NCBI RefSeq assembly: GCF_045679555.1
Contig: NC_092115.1
Location: 36,650,728 to 36,714,727 of the forward strand
DNA: 64,000 nt
Direction of reading: 5' to 3'
From: Salvelinus alpinus
Lineage: Eukaryota > Chordata > Actinopteri > Salmoniformes > Salmonidae
The notes below the pieces were generated by a model, which was not told where the DNA came from, made no database searches, and saw only the letters and a list, made by a program, of their open reading frames with translations. The position numbers were made by a program, and so were the translations under genes. Below, piece after piece: positions 51,350 through 63,430 of the stretch; within the stretch, counting starts at the first letter, position 1, and each line of letters starts with the position of its first letter.

Positions 51350-52355
51350 TAAATTCACACAGGACACTGGATACTCCAGATATAACAGACTGACCCTAGC
51401 CCCCCGACACAAACTACTGCAGCATAAATACTGGAGGCTGAGACAGGAGGGGTCAGGAGACACTGTGGCACCATCCGATGATACCCCTGGACAGGGGTAA
51501 ACAGGCAGGATATAACCCCACCCACTTTGCCAAAGCACAGCCCCCACACCACTAGAGGGATATCTTCAACCACCAACTTACCATCCTGAGACAAGGCCGA
51601 GTATAGCCCACAAAGATCTCCGCCACGGCACAACCCAAGGGGGGCGCCAACCCAGACAGGAAGACCACGTCAGTGACTCAACCCACTCAAGTGACGCACC
51701 CCTCCTAGGGACGGCATGGAAGAGCACCAGTAAGCCAGTGACTCGGCCCCTGTAATAGGGTTAGAGGCAGAGAATCCCAGTGGAGAGAGGGGAACCGGCT
51801 AGGCAGAGACCGCAAGGGTGGTTCATTGCTCCAGTGCCTTTCTGTTCACCTTCACACTCCTGGGCCAGACTACACTCAATCATAGGACCTACTGAAGAGA
51901 TGAGTCTTCAATAAAGACTTAAAGGTTGAGACCGAGTCTGCGTCTCTCACATGGGTAGGCAGAACATTCCATAAAAATGGAGCTCTATAGGAGAAAGCCC
52001 TGCCTCCAGCTGTTTGCTTAGAAATTCTAGGGACAATTAGGAGGCCTGCATCTTGTGACCGTAGCGTACATGTAGGTATGTACAGCAGGACCAAATTGGA
52101 AAGATAGGTAGGAGCAAGCCCATGTAATGCTTTGTAGGTTAGCAGTAAAACCTTGAAATCAGCACTTGCCTTAACAGGAAGCCAGTGTAGGGAGGCTAGC
52201 ACTGGAGTAATACGATAAAAGGTTTTGGTTCCAGTCAGGATTCTAGCAGCCATATTTAGCACTAACTGAAGTTCATTTAGTGCTTTATCCGGGTAGCCGG
52301 AAAGTAGAGCATTGCAGTAGTCTAACCTAGAAGTAACAAAAGCATGGATTCATTT
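51350..52355 (-). repeat. Salmonid repeat with LINE C-terminal coding remnant
   Basis: The minus-strand frame 52340-51876 encodes the C-terminal part of a fish LINE: RLDYCNALLSGYP, MAARILTGTKTF, ITPVLASLHWLPVKA, ALHGLAPTYLSNL, PFLWNVLPTHVRDA and FKSLLKTHLFS. It is intact over about 150 codons but lacks the RT core. 51350-51875 is the non-coding remainder of the same repeat family. Confidence 0.82.
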
Positions 52356-52430
52356 TTCTGCATCAAATTTGGACAGAAATACTGCTATACAATAAAAGTA
52401 AAATCATGTAAGGAGAACTGTAGCTAGAAT

Positions 52431-52590
52431 TGCAAAATTCCAATAAATGTTCAATAAATGCCTTGGTTTTCCAGACATCCTGGTTGGTGGATTATTGCAA
52501 CCAGGAGGGAATAAGCAGGAAATCCAGAAACCTCCAACCAGGATTTCTGTAAAACCAAGGAATTTATTGAAAGTTCCCAGAATTTTGCAA
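52431..52590. repeat. Fold-back repeat
   Basis: TTGCAAAATTCCAATAAATG at about 52430 and TTCCCAGAATTTTGCAATAA at about 52575 are inverted. CCTTGGTTTTCCAGACATCC pairs with GGATTTCTGTAAAACCAAGG near the centre. It is a MITE-like hairpin. Confidence 0.7.
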
Positions 52591-52768
52591 TAACTGTAAC
52601 ACCCTAACCCCCCCCCCCCTTTTTTATTATTGTGGAACCTCACGGCTGATGTAGTAGCCTATTGTAGAACTACTCCTCAGAAGGAAAAAAAACACATATA
52701 CTAAGCCATGCACTACACCACATGCCCGGAGAGAGTAGAGAAGCAACACTAGAGGATTGGAAAAGCCA

Positions 52769-53670
52769 TGTTTATTTAGTTATCAAGGCAATAATCACAT
52801 TTATTCCCCAGTTGGTCAGAGATCACCTTCACTTACAAACACACCCCGTATCATTTGACATTTCCATCAATACATAAAAACCTCTGGGGGGCATGATCCT
52901 GCAAATTATTAATAGATTTAAAATAACAAAGTAGATTTTTATAGACTGCAAACAAAATAAAATAATACCATTTTGATATACACATTTTAATGCATATCAG
53001 GATGTGTTCAGACACTCAATTCTGATATTTTCTTCACTAATTGGTCTTTTGACCAATGAGATCAGCTCTGAAAAAGATCTGATGTAAATATAAGAATTGG
53101 GCTGCCTGTGTGAACACAGCTGTAGTGGTCATTCAGCTAAACCCACATCCAAAGTCTATTTGCCAGACGTAAGGTTTCATTCTCCCTAGAAATTATAGAT
53201 CAGTATACTACAGACAGAGAAAAGAAAGGTAAAGCACATACTACAACAGCATCCTCAACATATACACTTGCACACGCTTGCAAGCACTCACTCACCTCCC
53301 ACTTACACACACTGCACGCACGCAAGCACACACATTCAAACAAAGCTTAACGCCTACTTCATTGATACAGTAAACAAAACATTATTTGACTGAACAAAAA
53401 AATGAATATGAACATCTTTTACACTGGCATAGACCAGTGCAATCTGACCTTGATGAGTCCGGATGCATCCGGGCCAGTCAATTCCAGTTATGTGTTAAAC
53501 CTCATCTGTGTAAGTCCATCAGGCTCACACAGATAAAACAATCTATTCTGCTTAACTTCTTTGCCTGTCTGCCTATCGTGTGTTAAAAAAAAAAAAAAAA
53601 AATGCTGTTTGTTCCTGTTTGGTTGGGAGAGTAGTGGTCGCTGGTCACAGGTTAAAACGCCTGGAGGTAA
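52769..53670 (-). other. Likely NCSTN 3' untranslated region
   Basis: Directly follows the NCSTN stop codon. Minus-strand AATAAA signals occur at about 52774 and 52804 (TTTATT on the plus strand), some 0.9 kb downstream of the stop. It contains an A-run (plus strand) near 53585. The exact end is uncertain. Confidence 0.45.
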
Positions 53671-56600
53671 TCAATAGGCGGCGCTAGCGGGTTCCCTCGT
53701 GGAGCTGAAGAGGACGTCTGCCTTGGTGCTGATGAAGTATGTCACCAGTAGGGATGTGAACAACACAGCCACTCCCACGCCTAAGGTCAGCATCTATGAG
53801 AGACAAATTAAGAGGAAGAAAGAGGTGAATACTGTAGGAAAAAAACATGATTGTACTTGTCAATGAATTTGACACTATTTCCCTACCTAAACATGATAAC
53901 TGGTTCAAACAGAAATCACTTGAACCTAAGCAACACAACTGTAATTGATTAAACAGATGTGGATCATGGAAGGTAAGAAGACTGCAGTTTTACCTCCAAG
54001 TCCCGGCTCGCTACTAGGAAAATTCGAGCTTTGATGAACTTCCACCGTGATTCTGTCCACGTGGAATAGTTTTTAGAAGCATACTCTCTCAGCTCGAAGG
54101 CAGGGGACACTGCTTTGGTCAGGCGTACCGATGCACGTACGCAGAAAGAATCCCTCTGGGTGCTGTTGGGTGGGACAACGCCCTGAACCCAGAGATAGGA
54201 GTACATCTGCGAGAGAAACAGTGAATGAGTGTGGTGGGATTCCAGCACCATAGTGTACAAATAAACAATATTATTTTATTTTTTCCCGATGCAAACAGTG
54301 ATACGCTATACATCTATCCATCTGCACACAGACAGACAGATCCAGCGGCACACCTACCTGTCTGCTCTCGTTCGGCAGCTCATCTGGCTTCTGGCACTGA
54401 CTCTGGGTGAGGTTGGTGGCTGCTCCAGTTAAATTGGCCAGGAGGTACTGGACCAGACGAGTTGGAGTGGAAGACATGACAACACCAACATAGTACTCTG
54501 GTGGGCTGGGCTCTAGGAGACAGAAAAATACAAAGCAATGAAGACCCAAGTACCCCAATACCTTCTTTATGGATGCAAGTGTGTCTGACTAGTAAACATG
54601 TACACATGCTCCATAGCTGCATGTGTGTTTATGACATTGGTAGAAGCAGACTGCCTCTGTAGGGTTAAAGGCTGTTTCCTGGTGTGAACTAAAACTCACT
54701 GAGAATGTTCTTTAGTTCTGGGGCCATCACTGCCTGAAACCAACTGTTGTTGGAACTAACCAGAAACCCATACAGCATCTGGGTAACCTGAGAGAGAGAT
54801 TGAGTGTTTGGTCAAATAATTCTGCTTACTGTCCCAAAAACTTGAAATTTGAAAATATTTTAGATGCTGAGAATAAACAAGTGACTTATGTTAACAGAAA
54901 TATTGACAGTCATGGAAAATAACAGACTATAACAGTATGACTGATCAGTTTGACATGTACAACAGCTGAACAGGTAATCATTCATCGAGTCTCACTATTT
55001 TGGGGTCTGCTTTGATGTTGTTGACTAGGGAATCGTCTCCCCCGGCCTGCTTGTAGAGAGCACGTGCAACCACCGTAGCCACGTCAGTAAGGGACTGAAA
55101 GAGTAGAGGGAGGGAGGGAGAATACATTATTGTAACAATGGATCACGATGTAAAGGCAACTGTACCTACTGCAATGGATGGATCAGTGGGATTGCTCTGG
55201 TAAGAATACCTTTGCAGTTTCAGTCACAAACTCCAGCTGTTCCTCTGGACTCAAGTAAGATGGATAGGTCAGGTTCAGGTTAGCAGCATTGTCGTAAAAA
55301 CTCTCATAGTACCTGTGCATGGGCAAACAGGACAGAACCCTCCTCACTACTAATGAAGAAATCAGACAAGATTAATATTGCCGTAATAAAAATGAACAGC
55401 AACGACAGACCATAGTCAAACACTGACTCACCTGTTGTTGAAAGCGGATTCGTGGTCTGCAAGCACAATCCCTGGGATTGGCTGAGCTCGCAGGAAACGC
55501 TGGAGGGAGGAGGGTGGGAGTGGCTGAGAGACATTAGGCTCAACCAATAAGAAGCTGAGCCCAGCCGTGGAGGACTGTAAATTTTTCACAAAATTCTTAA
55601 CCTGAAACAGAGTAAGAGGTTGGGAAAAGTGGGTTGAGAGAAAGGATTTTTAAAAAAGAGTATAGAAAAAAAAAAACAGGTGGCCCAGGTAAGAGGCACA
55701 AAGAAAGAAAAAGAAAACCCTCCCTCACCTCGTCATTGACAGTGTCGTTACTCCTGGACACAGGGTCTGAGTGGAGAAAGAGGTTGGTGCCACTGTGCAC
55801 GGCCACCTTACAAATAACATAAAAGATCCATCACTCAGTATTGGTTGATTGTATACCCATGTGTTTTACAAAAATATGCCTGCGTGTGTTTGAGTATTCA
55901 ATGAGACTGTATACGCATGTCCTTACCTGACCAATCTCTAGTATTGAGTGAACATTGTCCAGGTCTATCACAAACTTGCCGTTCTCCATGTCGTAAACCA
56001 TCCGAGAGCTGCCAATGTAGTCAAAGGTTTCCTGAAAGAGAGGAATAAGCGATCAACATCCTCGCTCATATAGTAAAACACTAAACAATACTGCTATATG
56101 ATAGTGACCACATGGGACTCGTGTACCATAATTGACACATACTAGACTGACTTGCTTAGGGAGACAGAAGGAACTCACCCCTTGGAAGAAGGCAAAGAGG
56201 ATATTCCGTGTGGGAGGGGCCTCGTGAGTGACTTCACGCAGTGCCTGGGCAGCAGCAAGCAGAGTGACAAACCCGGAGATACTTCCCTCTGCTCCAGTTG
56301 AAACCTCCCAGAAAAATGCCCTGCTGTCCAGCTACAAAAACGGAGAGTGCAAGGTGTCCAGTCAATTGCTCATGAACTTCAAACAAGAAAGAAAACTATG
56401 TAAGGATTGTATAGGAAGGAAAATGGTACTGAGCAAATGACCAAAGCAGTTTTTAAACTCCTTAAATCAAGATGTGTATACCACACACAGGAATGTGGCT
56501 CGTCTTGTATACCGTTTTGCATAAATTCCAAAAGGCTTATGCTGCGTTCATAACCAAGTGGGAAGGTGGTATTTACCACATACGACTGGGAAGAATCCAC

Positions 56601-59600
56601 TTGAACACACCTCCAACTCATAATTACTAGTGGGAAACTCGTCTATCATCCCTGAGCGCCGACTTCTCCCACATGCTGACCTCACCTACTAAGGAAATGG
56701 CCACGATAACAGAATTATCTGCAGTTAAATGTAACAAAACAATATTTCTAAAAAGCAATCTATTAACATGGGGTTTGAACACCATTTTTTTTACAAGCAA
56801 AATAGCTGTACTTTTAGTTTATTGTTGATGTAGCTTGTTGACCATTAGCCAATTGGTTTTCTCAACAAGCTCAAAGCATCCAACTGGTATTTACCACCTT
56901 TCCACTTGGTTATGAACACAGCATTAACACATCTGTGAACATGTGACAAGATGTGTAAGAGGGAGGCAGGCCTTTGTGTCACTTACCCTGGCTGCTGCTA
57001 TAACAACGCTCTCGTTCTCCTTGTGGCCCAAGACGGTGTCGTTATAGGGCCGAATGGAACCCCAAACATTATAATCACCCAGAGGGTCACACACCATCTC
57101 TGTGAGAGAGGTAGATATGTGAGTGAGATATACACTGAGTGTACAATACATTAGGAACACCTTCCTAATATTAAGTTATACCCGTTTGCCCTCAGAAGAG
57201 CCTCAATTCTTCGGGGCATGGATTACAAGGTGTCGAAAGCGTTCCACAGGGATGCTGGCCCATGTTGACTCCAATGTTTCCCACAGTTGTGTCAAGTTGA
57301 TCGGATGTCCTTTGGGTGGTGGACCATTCTTGATACACACGGGAAACTGTGAAAAACCCAGCAGTGTTGCAGTTCTTGACACACCCTGTTCAAAAGCACT
57401 TAAATCTTTTGTCTTGCCCATTCACCCTCCATGTCTCACAATCCATGTCTCAAGGCTTAAAAATCCTTCGTTAACATGTCTCCTCCCCTTCATCGACACT
57501 GATTGGAGTGGATTTAACTGGTATTTAAAGGGATCATAGCTTTCACCTGGTGAATCATCACTCAGTGTACATGATGGAATGTGTATACTAACTATTCACA
57601 TATACACAATAATTAGAGCCATGGTTTTTATACTTTATTTTTTGCACTTTGCTTTTACCATTATTTCCAGCATTATCTACTAGGTTTGCTGCAGGTAGAA
57701 AGTCGGCTGACAAACCTAGCCACAATCCCAAATAGGCTTTGTGCGATTAAGATCTGCAGATATACGCCTCCCACATTTACACACATTAATTAAATTGACA
57801 CAAGCCGTCTCCAATCAATCAATGTCTGGTTGTACGTGTGTGTTTGGTGGTGGGGGCAGGGAAATCGCCTGAGCCAGGCGAGGTGTAGCTCAGTGAATCT
57901 TAAATCGCACAAAGCCTATTATTTGGCAAGGAATACTATTTGTAGAGCACCTCACAATTCAAGATGCGCAGAGTACGCCTTCCATGGCTTAAGACGTCTG
58001 CATGCTTCCCAGCCGATACAGTTCGGAAGAGTTTGTGTATATGTTGTGACGATTTTGTTCGCTTTGGACTTTGGTAAGGCTTTTGTCGGCAGTTTGCCTC
58101 AACAACAAAGAAATGTGTGCCCAATCAGAAATCGGTATCCAAAGTCTACGCCCCTTTGTCTGATTGATCAAGAGTAGGGATTCTTCAGTAAAGTCTGTTG
58201 TCATTCAACGAGAGACGACTCATTTTCAAGCAAATTTTTTAATTGAAAAATTCTGCACCAAACATCTTACATGCTGACCACACCGCTCACACACGATTTA
58301 CACAATTTTTTTTGCTGAGTTTATAACAATGCTTCAACTTGGTGATGCCTTATGGTAGAAACAAGCTCTAAAATGCCTGCGAAAGACATGACTCCGATGC
58401 ATATGGGGATATATTGATTCCTCTCAATGACAATCTGAAGCTAAACTGCGCCTATAATATCCAAGGAGATAAAAAAAAAGGACTATTCTGTCCCTATTAA
58501 TTGAGCTTTTCTCTTTCTGAAAAGAGATGTTTGTTTAAACCCAGGCAGCTTTTAGGGAAGCACTTCTGTTGTTGGGTTATACAACAAACGAGTAGCCAGC
58601 AGTTAAAGCTTACAGTTTTCTGTGTCAGTAGAGCCTCTGTCTGGGTGCAAAGGTAACTTTTGAAAGTGCCGTGCTTCATAAGGATGTCTAAGATGTTATT
58701 ATTTTTGTCTCGCCTAGGGCGGCAGAACGTCCAGGGCATTGGTGATTTTATCAATGTAATCAGATAGAAAATATTAGGCTGTTATTGACATTGAACAGAT
58801 TATATAGCCTACTAACCAGATGTGTTAAAAATTGTGTTTCATTTGTAGCATAGGCCTATGAGGGGGAGTGTCAGATTCTGTCTCGGCTAGGGCGGCAGAA
58901 AGTACAGGACCGGCCCTGCCCCCACCAAACACAGAAGCACAACCAGACATTCCTTGATTGATTGGAGACAATTAAAGAATGTTTCCTAGGATTTTCTACC
59001 TGCAGCAAACCTAGTGGATAAAACTGGAAATACTGGTAAAAGCAAAGTGCCTAAAAAGCATGGCCCTAACAATAATGCATCTCTGCTAACGACAGTGGCT
59101 GTTTGTGTACCTGGGTTGATGCTAAAGTTGATGTCGTTGCGTCTCATGCAGGTTGGAGTATTGGTGACTGCGTGCATGTGGGAGAAGAGCTGCATGGCAC
59201 ACAAAGGGTACTGCGGGGCACTGCCGTTCACTGCGCGATTATGGTCCAAGTAGCACTGCAAGTAGAGTGGATACATTTATCAGAATGAAGGGTACAGTTT
59301 CAATACACAGAAATACTGTAGGATGTTCTTCGGATAAAGACAGTTAATGGTCATTAACAGTAAGTGACATGATATTAATCCTGACTGGGTTGTGACAGCT
59401 TGAAGTGATCCCTCACCTGTTTGATGAACTCTGTTTCGTTGTCTTCTTTCAGGGAGAAGACAGGGAAGTCAAATTCCTCATAGGATAGACCGTTCCCCAG
59501 AGGGTTCCATACAGTAGTGTTACAGTGTGCCAAATTAGGACCATAGTTGTCAGAGTATACACCTGAGGAAAAAGTAAACCAAGTAAAACAAATGACGTTT

Positions 59601-61573
59601 AAAAAGCACCCCAGTTAGAAAAGATCACATACAGTACCAGTCAAAAGTTGACACATCTACTCATTCAACAGTTTGTCTTTATTTTGACTATTTTCTACAT
59701 TGTACACTAACAGTGAAGACATCAAAACTATGAAATAACACATATGAAATCATGTAATTCCCCCCTAAAAAGTGTTAAATCCAAATATATTTTTGATTCT
59801 TCAAAGTAGCAACCCTTTGCCTTGATGACACACTCTTGGCATTCTCTCAACCAGATTCACCTGGAATGCTTTTCCAACAGTCTTGAAGGAGTTCCCACAT
59901 ATGCTGAGCACTTGTTGGATGCTTTTCCTTCACTATGCGGTCCAACTCATCCCAAACCATCTCAAATTGGGTTGAGGTCGGCTGATTGTGGAGGCCAGGT
60001 CATCTGATGCAGCACTCCATCAATCTCCTTCTTGGTCAAATAGCCCATACACAGCCTGGAGGTGTGTTGGGTCATTGTCCTGTTGAAAAACAAATGATAG
60101 TGGGACTATGCACAAACCAGATGGGAAATCGCTGAAGAATGATGTGGTAGCCATGCTGGTTAGGTGTGCCTTGAATTCTAAATAAATCACTGACAGTGTC
60201 ACCAGCAAAGCACCCCCACACAATCACACCACCTCCTCCATGCTTCACGGTGGGAATTACACATGCGGAGATAATCCGTTCACCTACTCTGCATCTCACA
60301 AAGACACGGAAGTTGGAACCAAAAATCTCAAATTTGGACTCATCAGACCAAAGGACAGATTTCCACCAGTCTAATGTCCATTGCTCACGTTTCTTGGCCC
60401 AAGCAAGTCTCTTCTTCTTATTGGTGTCCTTTAGTAGTGTTTTCTTTGCAGCAATTCAACCATTAAGGCCTGATTCACGCAGTCTCCTCTGAACCATTTA
60501 TTTGGGCTGCAATTTCTGAGGCTGGTAACTCTAATGAACGCATCTTTTGCAGCAGAGGTAACTCGGTCTTCCTTTCCTGTGGCAGTCCTCATGAGAGCCA
60601 GTTTCATCATAGCGCTTGATGGTTTTTGCGACTGCACTTGAAGAAATGTTCAAAGTTCTTCAAATTTTTCGGATTGACTGACCTTCACGTCTTAAAGTAA
60701 TGGACTGTCGTTTCTCTTTGCATATTTGAGCTGTTCTTGCCATGATATGGACTTGGTCTTTTACCAAATAGGGTTATCTTCTGTATACCACCCCTACCTT
60801 GTCACAACACAACTGATTAGCTCAAACGCATTTCGGAAAGAAATTCCACAAATGACATTTTAACAAGGCACACCTGTTAAATGAAATTTATTCCAGGTGA
60901 CCACCTCATGAAGCTGGTTGAGAGAATGCCAAGAGTGTGCAAAGCTGTCATCAAGGCAAAGGGTGGCTACTTTGAAGAAACTCAAATATAACATTTATTT
61001 TGTTTAACACTTTTTTGGTTACTACATCGTTCCATGTGTTATTTCATAGTTTTGATGTCTTCACTATTATTCTACAATGTTGAAAATAGTAAAAAAAGAG
61101 AAAAAAGAAAAACCCTTGAATGAGTAGGTGTGTCCAAACTTTTGACTGGTACTCTAATCATTTTGACGGACTGGAGTCCTAACGTCTGATCCACCTACCT
61201 GTGTTCTCATTGGGACATGTCGTGTGTGGCGAGAACTCTGGTGGGCTAGTATTTGGGACCACCACTGCAACCCCAGCTACCCTATTGGATTCATTCTTCA
61301 TCTTCATCATGATGGACCTGTAGAGAGAAGACAATCCTTGAGCGTGACGGGGCTACTAGGACATGGATCATATCATTGTGCGGCTGTGATGAACAATACT
61401 CACTGTGAGTGAGTGTGTTAAAATGTTTTTGGCTGTGTGTGTAGCCTACCTGGTGAAGAGGGATGATTCCAACAGAACCATATAAGGAGGATTGGGTCCT
61501 TTGCTCAAAGGCCATTCGAGATCTGCCTCAGACTCCAAGACATGGATCACACCTGTATCACCTGATATCGAGG
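53671..61573 (-). CDS. ncstn: NCSTN, nicastrin (gamma-secretase subunit), 15 exons, 5' end outside window
   Basis: A type I membrane glycoprotein that gates substrates for gamma-secretase. Exons on the minus strand: 61573-61450, 61317-61199, 59562-59417, 59255-59111, 57099-56987, 56331-56179, 56031-55927, 55806-55729, 55601-55432, 55312-55210, 55094-54996, 54787-54700, 54512-54358, 54206-53994, 53793-53671. All have AG/GT borders and every phase joins, giving 1934 nt (644 codons of about 700). Landmarks are [32 protein letters not shown], the DYIGS substrate-region motif in [40 protein letters not shown], one C-terminal membrane helix ([15 protein letters not shown]) and the tail [12 protein letters not shown]. 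Many N-glycosylation sequons are present. No lesion is seen. The signal peptide and first exons lie beyond 61573. Several introns carry transposons. Confidence 0.97.
56530..56928. repeat. MITE with about 40-bp inverted repeats in an NCSTN intron
   Basis: TGCTGCGTTCATAACCAAGT on the left and ACTTGGTTATGAACACAGCA on the right are inverted, and GGTGGTATTTACCA continues the pairing. The interior of about 300 bases has no gene. It is probably hAT-type. Confidence 0.75.
57131..57568 (-). mobile_element. Internally deleted Tc1-like element (ACACTGAGTGTAC ends)
   Basis: The ends CACTGAGTGTAC and ACTCAGTGTACATG are partly inverted. The minus-strand frame 57421-57203 fuses short transposase-like pieces ([45 protein letters not shown]). 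It is a non-autonomous deletion derivative. Confidence 0.65.
57607..59073. mobile_element. 1.47-kb DNA transposon with 80-95-bp terminal inverted repeats, no transposase recognised
   Basis: Left arm 57607-57701 and right arm 58992-59073 are inverted copies: CCAGCATTATCTACTAGGTT on the left, and on the right AACCTAGTGGATAAAACTGG, with a further GCACTTTGCTTTTACC/GGTAAAAGCAAAGTGC block. The left arm has about 14 extra bases. Internal ORFs have no known domain. It lies in an NCSTN intron with its right end only 38 bp from an exon. Confidence 0.8.
59632..61154 (-). mobile_element. Nearly full-length Tc1-like transposon in an NCSTN intron, transposase decayed
   Basis: 1523 bp from CAGTACCAGTCAAAAGTTGA to TTGACTGGTACTC, with flanking TA at 59630-59631 and 61155-61156. 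Minus-strand transposase remnants include [20 protein letters not shown] (60260-60200), [11 protein letters not shown] and N-terminal pieces, with several frameshifts. Same family as the 3909-4135 fragment. Confidence 0.92.
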
Positions 61574-62085
61574 CTGACACACAGGATAGAAAAAACGCTT
61601 GTCTTAGTATGCAAATCTTCAATCTGTATTCCAGCATTACGAAAAGTAATGCTTGGTTAGAAACCACAGTCAGTGTTTCCCCTGTATTAATTTAGCATAC
61701 CGCTGCTGCTAAATTGTTGCCGCCACCCACATAAAAAAAAAATTATACATTTTCAGGAGGGAAAAATGCGTTCAGTGTAAACTTAAGCCTGTCAGAAAGT
61801 TTGTAGAAAAGATAATTGACCTATATATTTTTTTATAATCTCAACTTTTAAGAACTAGAAATCACCAAAATAAAAGCTAAAACAATGAAACCAATAAAAT
61901 AGACTATGAATTTAGGAGTACTATTGGCATGGACGGATTACCGACCGGGCACGCAGGCCACATTCCCAAATTGGGGTCCTTGTTGATTTTGTTGTTTGAG
62001 CATAAAAACACAAAATTAGCCATGGCAAAATGTGTAGAATTGCAGAAAAAAAGTTCTTGAAAAACTGCAACATTTTCTCTCCGCT
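61574..62085. other. NCSTN intron with repeat scraps
   Basis: No upstream NCSTN exon was found. The segment near 61920-62085 carries a salmonid GCAAAATGTGTAGAATTGCAG repeat. Confidence 0.4.
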
Positions 62086-63430
62086 CCATGCAGGCTTCAA
62101 CCAGGATCTCAGCGATCACTGCCTCATTGCCGGCGTCCGTGGTCAAACGACCACCCCTCATTACAGTCAAACACGCCCTAAAACACTTCAGCGAGCAGGC
62201 CTTTCTAATCAACCTGGCCTGGGTATCCTGGAAAGATATTGACCTCATTCCGTCAGTAGAGGATGCCTGGTTATTCTTTAAAACCTCTTGGCGCACAGAT
62301 CCCTTTAGCGGAATCATTTTCGTCAACATCCGCTGAATTGCAGAGTGCCAAATTCAAATTAAATTACTAAAAATATTAAGTTTTCATGAAATCACAAGTG
62401 CAATATACCAAAACACAGCTTCGCTTGTTGTTAACCCACCTGGCGTGTCAGATTTTGAAAATAAGCTTTACAGCGAAAGCAAACCAAGCATTTGTGTGAG
62501 GACATCGATCAGTAGACAAAACATTACAAACAGCTAGCAGCAAAGTAGCTTGGTCACGAAAGTCAGAAAAGCAATAAAATTAATCGCTTACCTTTGATGA
62601 TCTTCAGATGTTTTCACTCATGAGACTCCCAGTTACACAATAAATGTTTGTTTTGTTCGATAAAGATTATTTTTATATCCAAAAACCTCCATTGGTTGGC
62701 GCGTTTTGTTGAGTAATCCACAGGCTCGTGCAGGTCATGACGGGCAGACAAATTTCAAATTGTATCCGTAAAGTTCGTAGAAACATGTCAAATGTTTTTT
62801 TATTTTATTTTTTACAATCAATCCTCGGGTTGTTTTTAACATAAATAATCGATAATATTTCAACCGAACGGTAAACTATTCAATACAAGCGAGAAAGAAA
62901 ATGTCTAGCCACCACTGTCGCGCGCATGAACTAATCGAAGGACATCTGGCAGTCCACTGACGCGATGTGATAAATCTCTCTCATTTTTCAGAATAAAAGC
63001 TTGACACTATGTCTAAAGACTGTTCACACCCTGTGGAATCTGGTTGATATCCCTTTAAAATGGAGGAAAGGCAGGCAATGGAACAGGGATTTTTCAAAAT
63101 AAGAGGCACTTCCTGGTTGGATTTCCTCTTGTTTTCGCCTGCAAAATCAGTTCTGTTATACTCACAGACAATATTTTGACAGTTTTGGAAACTTTAGAGT
63201 GTTTTCTATCCTAATCTGCCAATTATATGCATATTCTAGCATCTGGGCTTGAGAAATAGGCTGTTTACTTTGGGAACGTTATTTTTCCAAACATAAAAAT
63301 ACTGCCCCCTAGCTTCAAGAGGTTTTAAAAGTGCTTTCCTCACCATCTTAAATAAGCATGCCCCATTCAATTTTTTTAAAACCAGGAACAGATATAGCCC
63401 TTGGTTCACTCCAGACCTAACTGCCCTTGA
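62086..63430 (+). mobile_element. LINE fragment split by the salmonid 1-kb repeat
   Basis: LINE translation runs from about 62086 (SDHCLIAG; KHFSEQAFLINLAW; PSVEDAWLFFK) to 62286, is interrupted by 62287-63323, and resumes at 63324 (NKHAPFNFFKTRNRYSPWFT, then PDLTALDQ) to about 63430. The two parts are consecutive pieces of one LINE ORF between endonuclease and RT, with frameshifts. Confidence 0.78.
62287..63323. repeat. Salmonid about 1-kb interspersed repeat, copy 2, inserted in the LINE
   Basis: Begins CCTCTTGGCGCACAGATCCC and ends CTGCCCCCTAGCTTCAAGAG. Same orientation and block order as 23104-24117 (TTTTGTTCGATAAAGATTAT, CAGTTCTGTTATACTCAC, CCAATTATATGCATATTCTA). Sequence is continuous LINE on both sides, which defines its borders. 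Confidence 0.82.
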
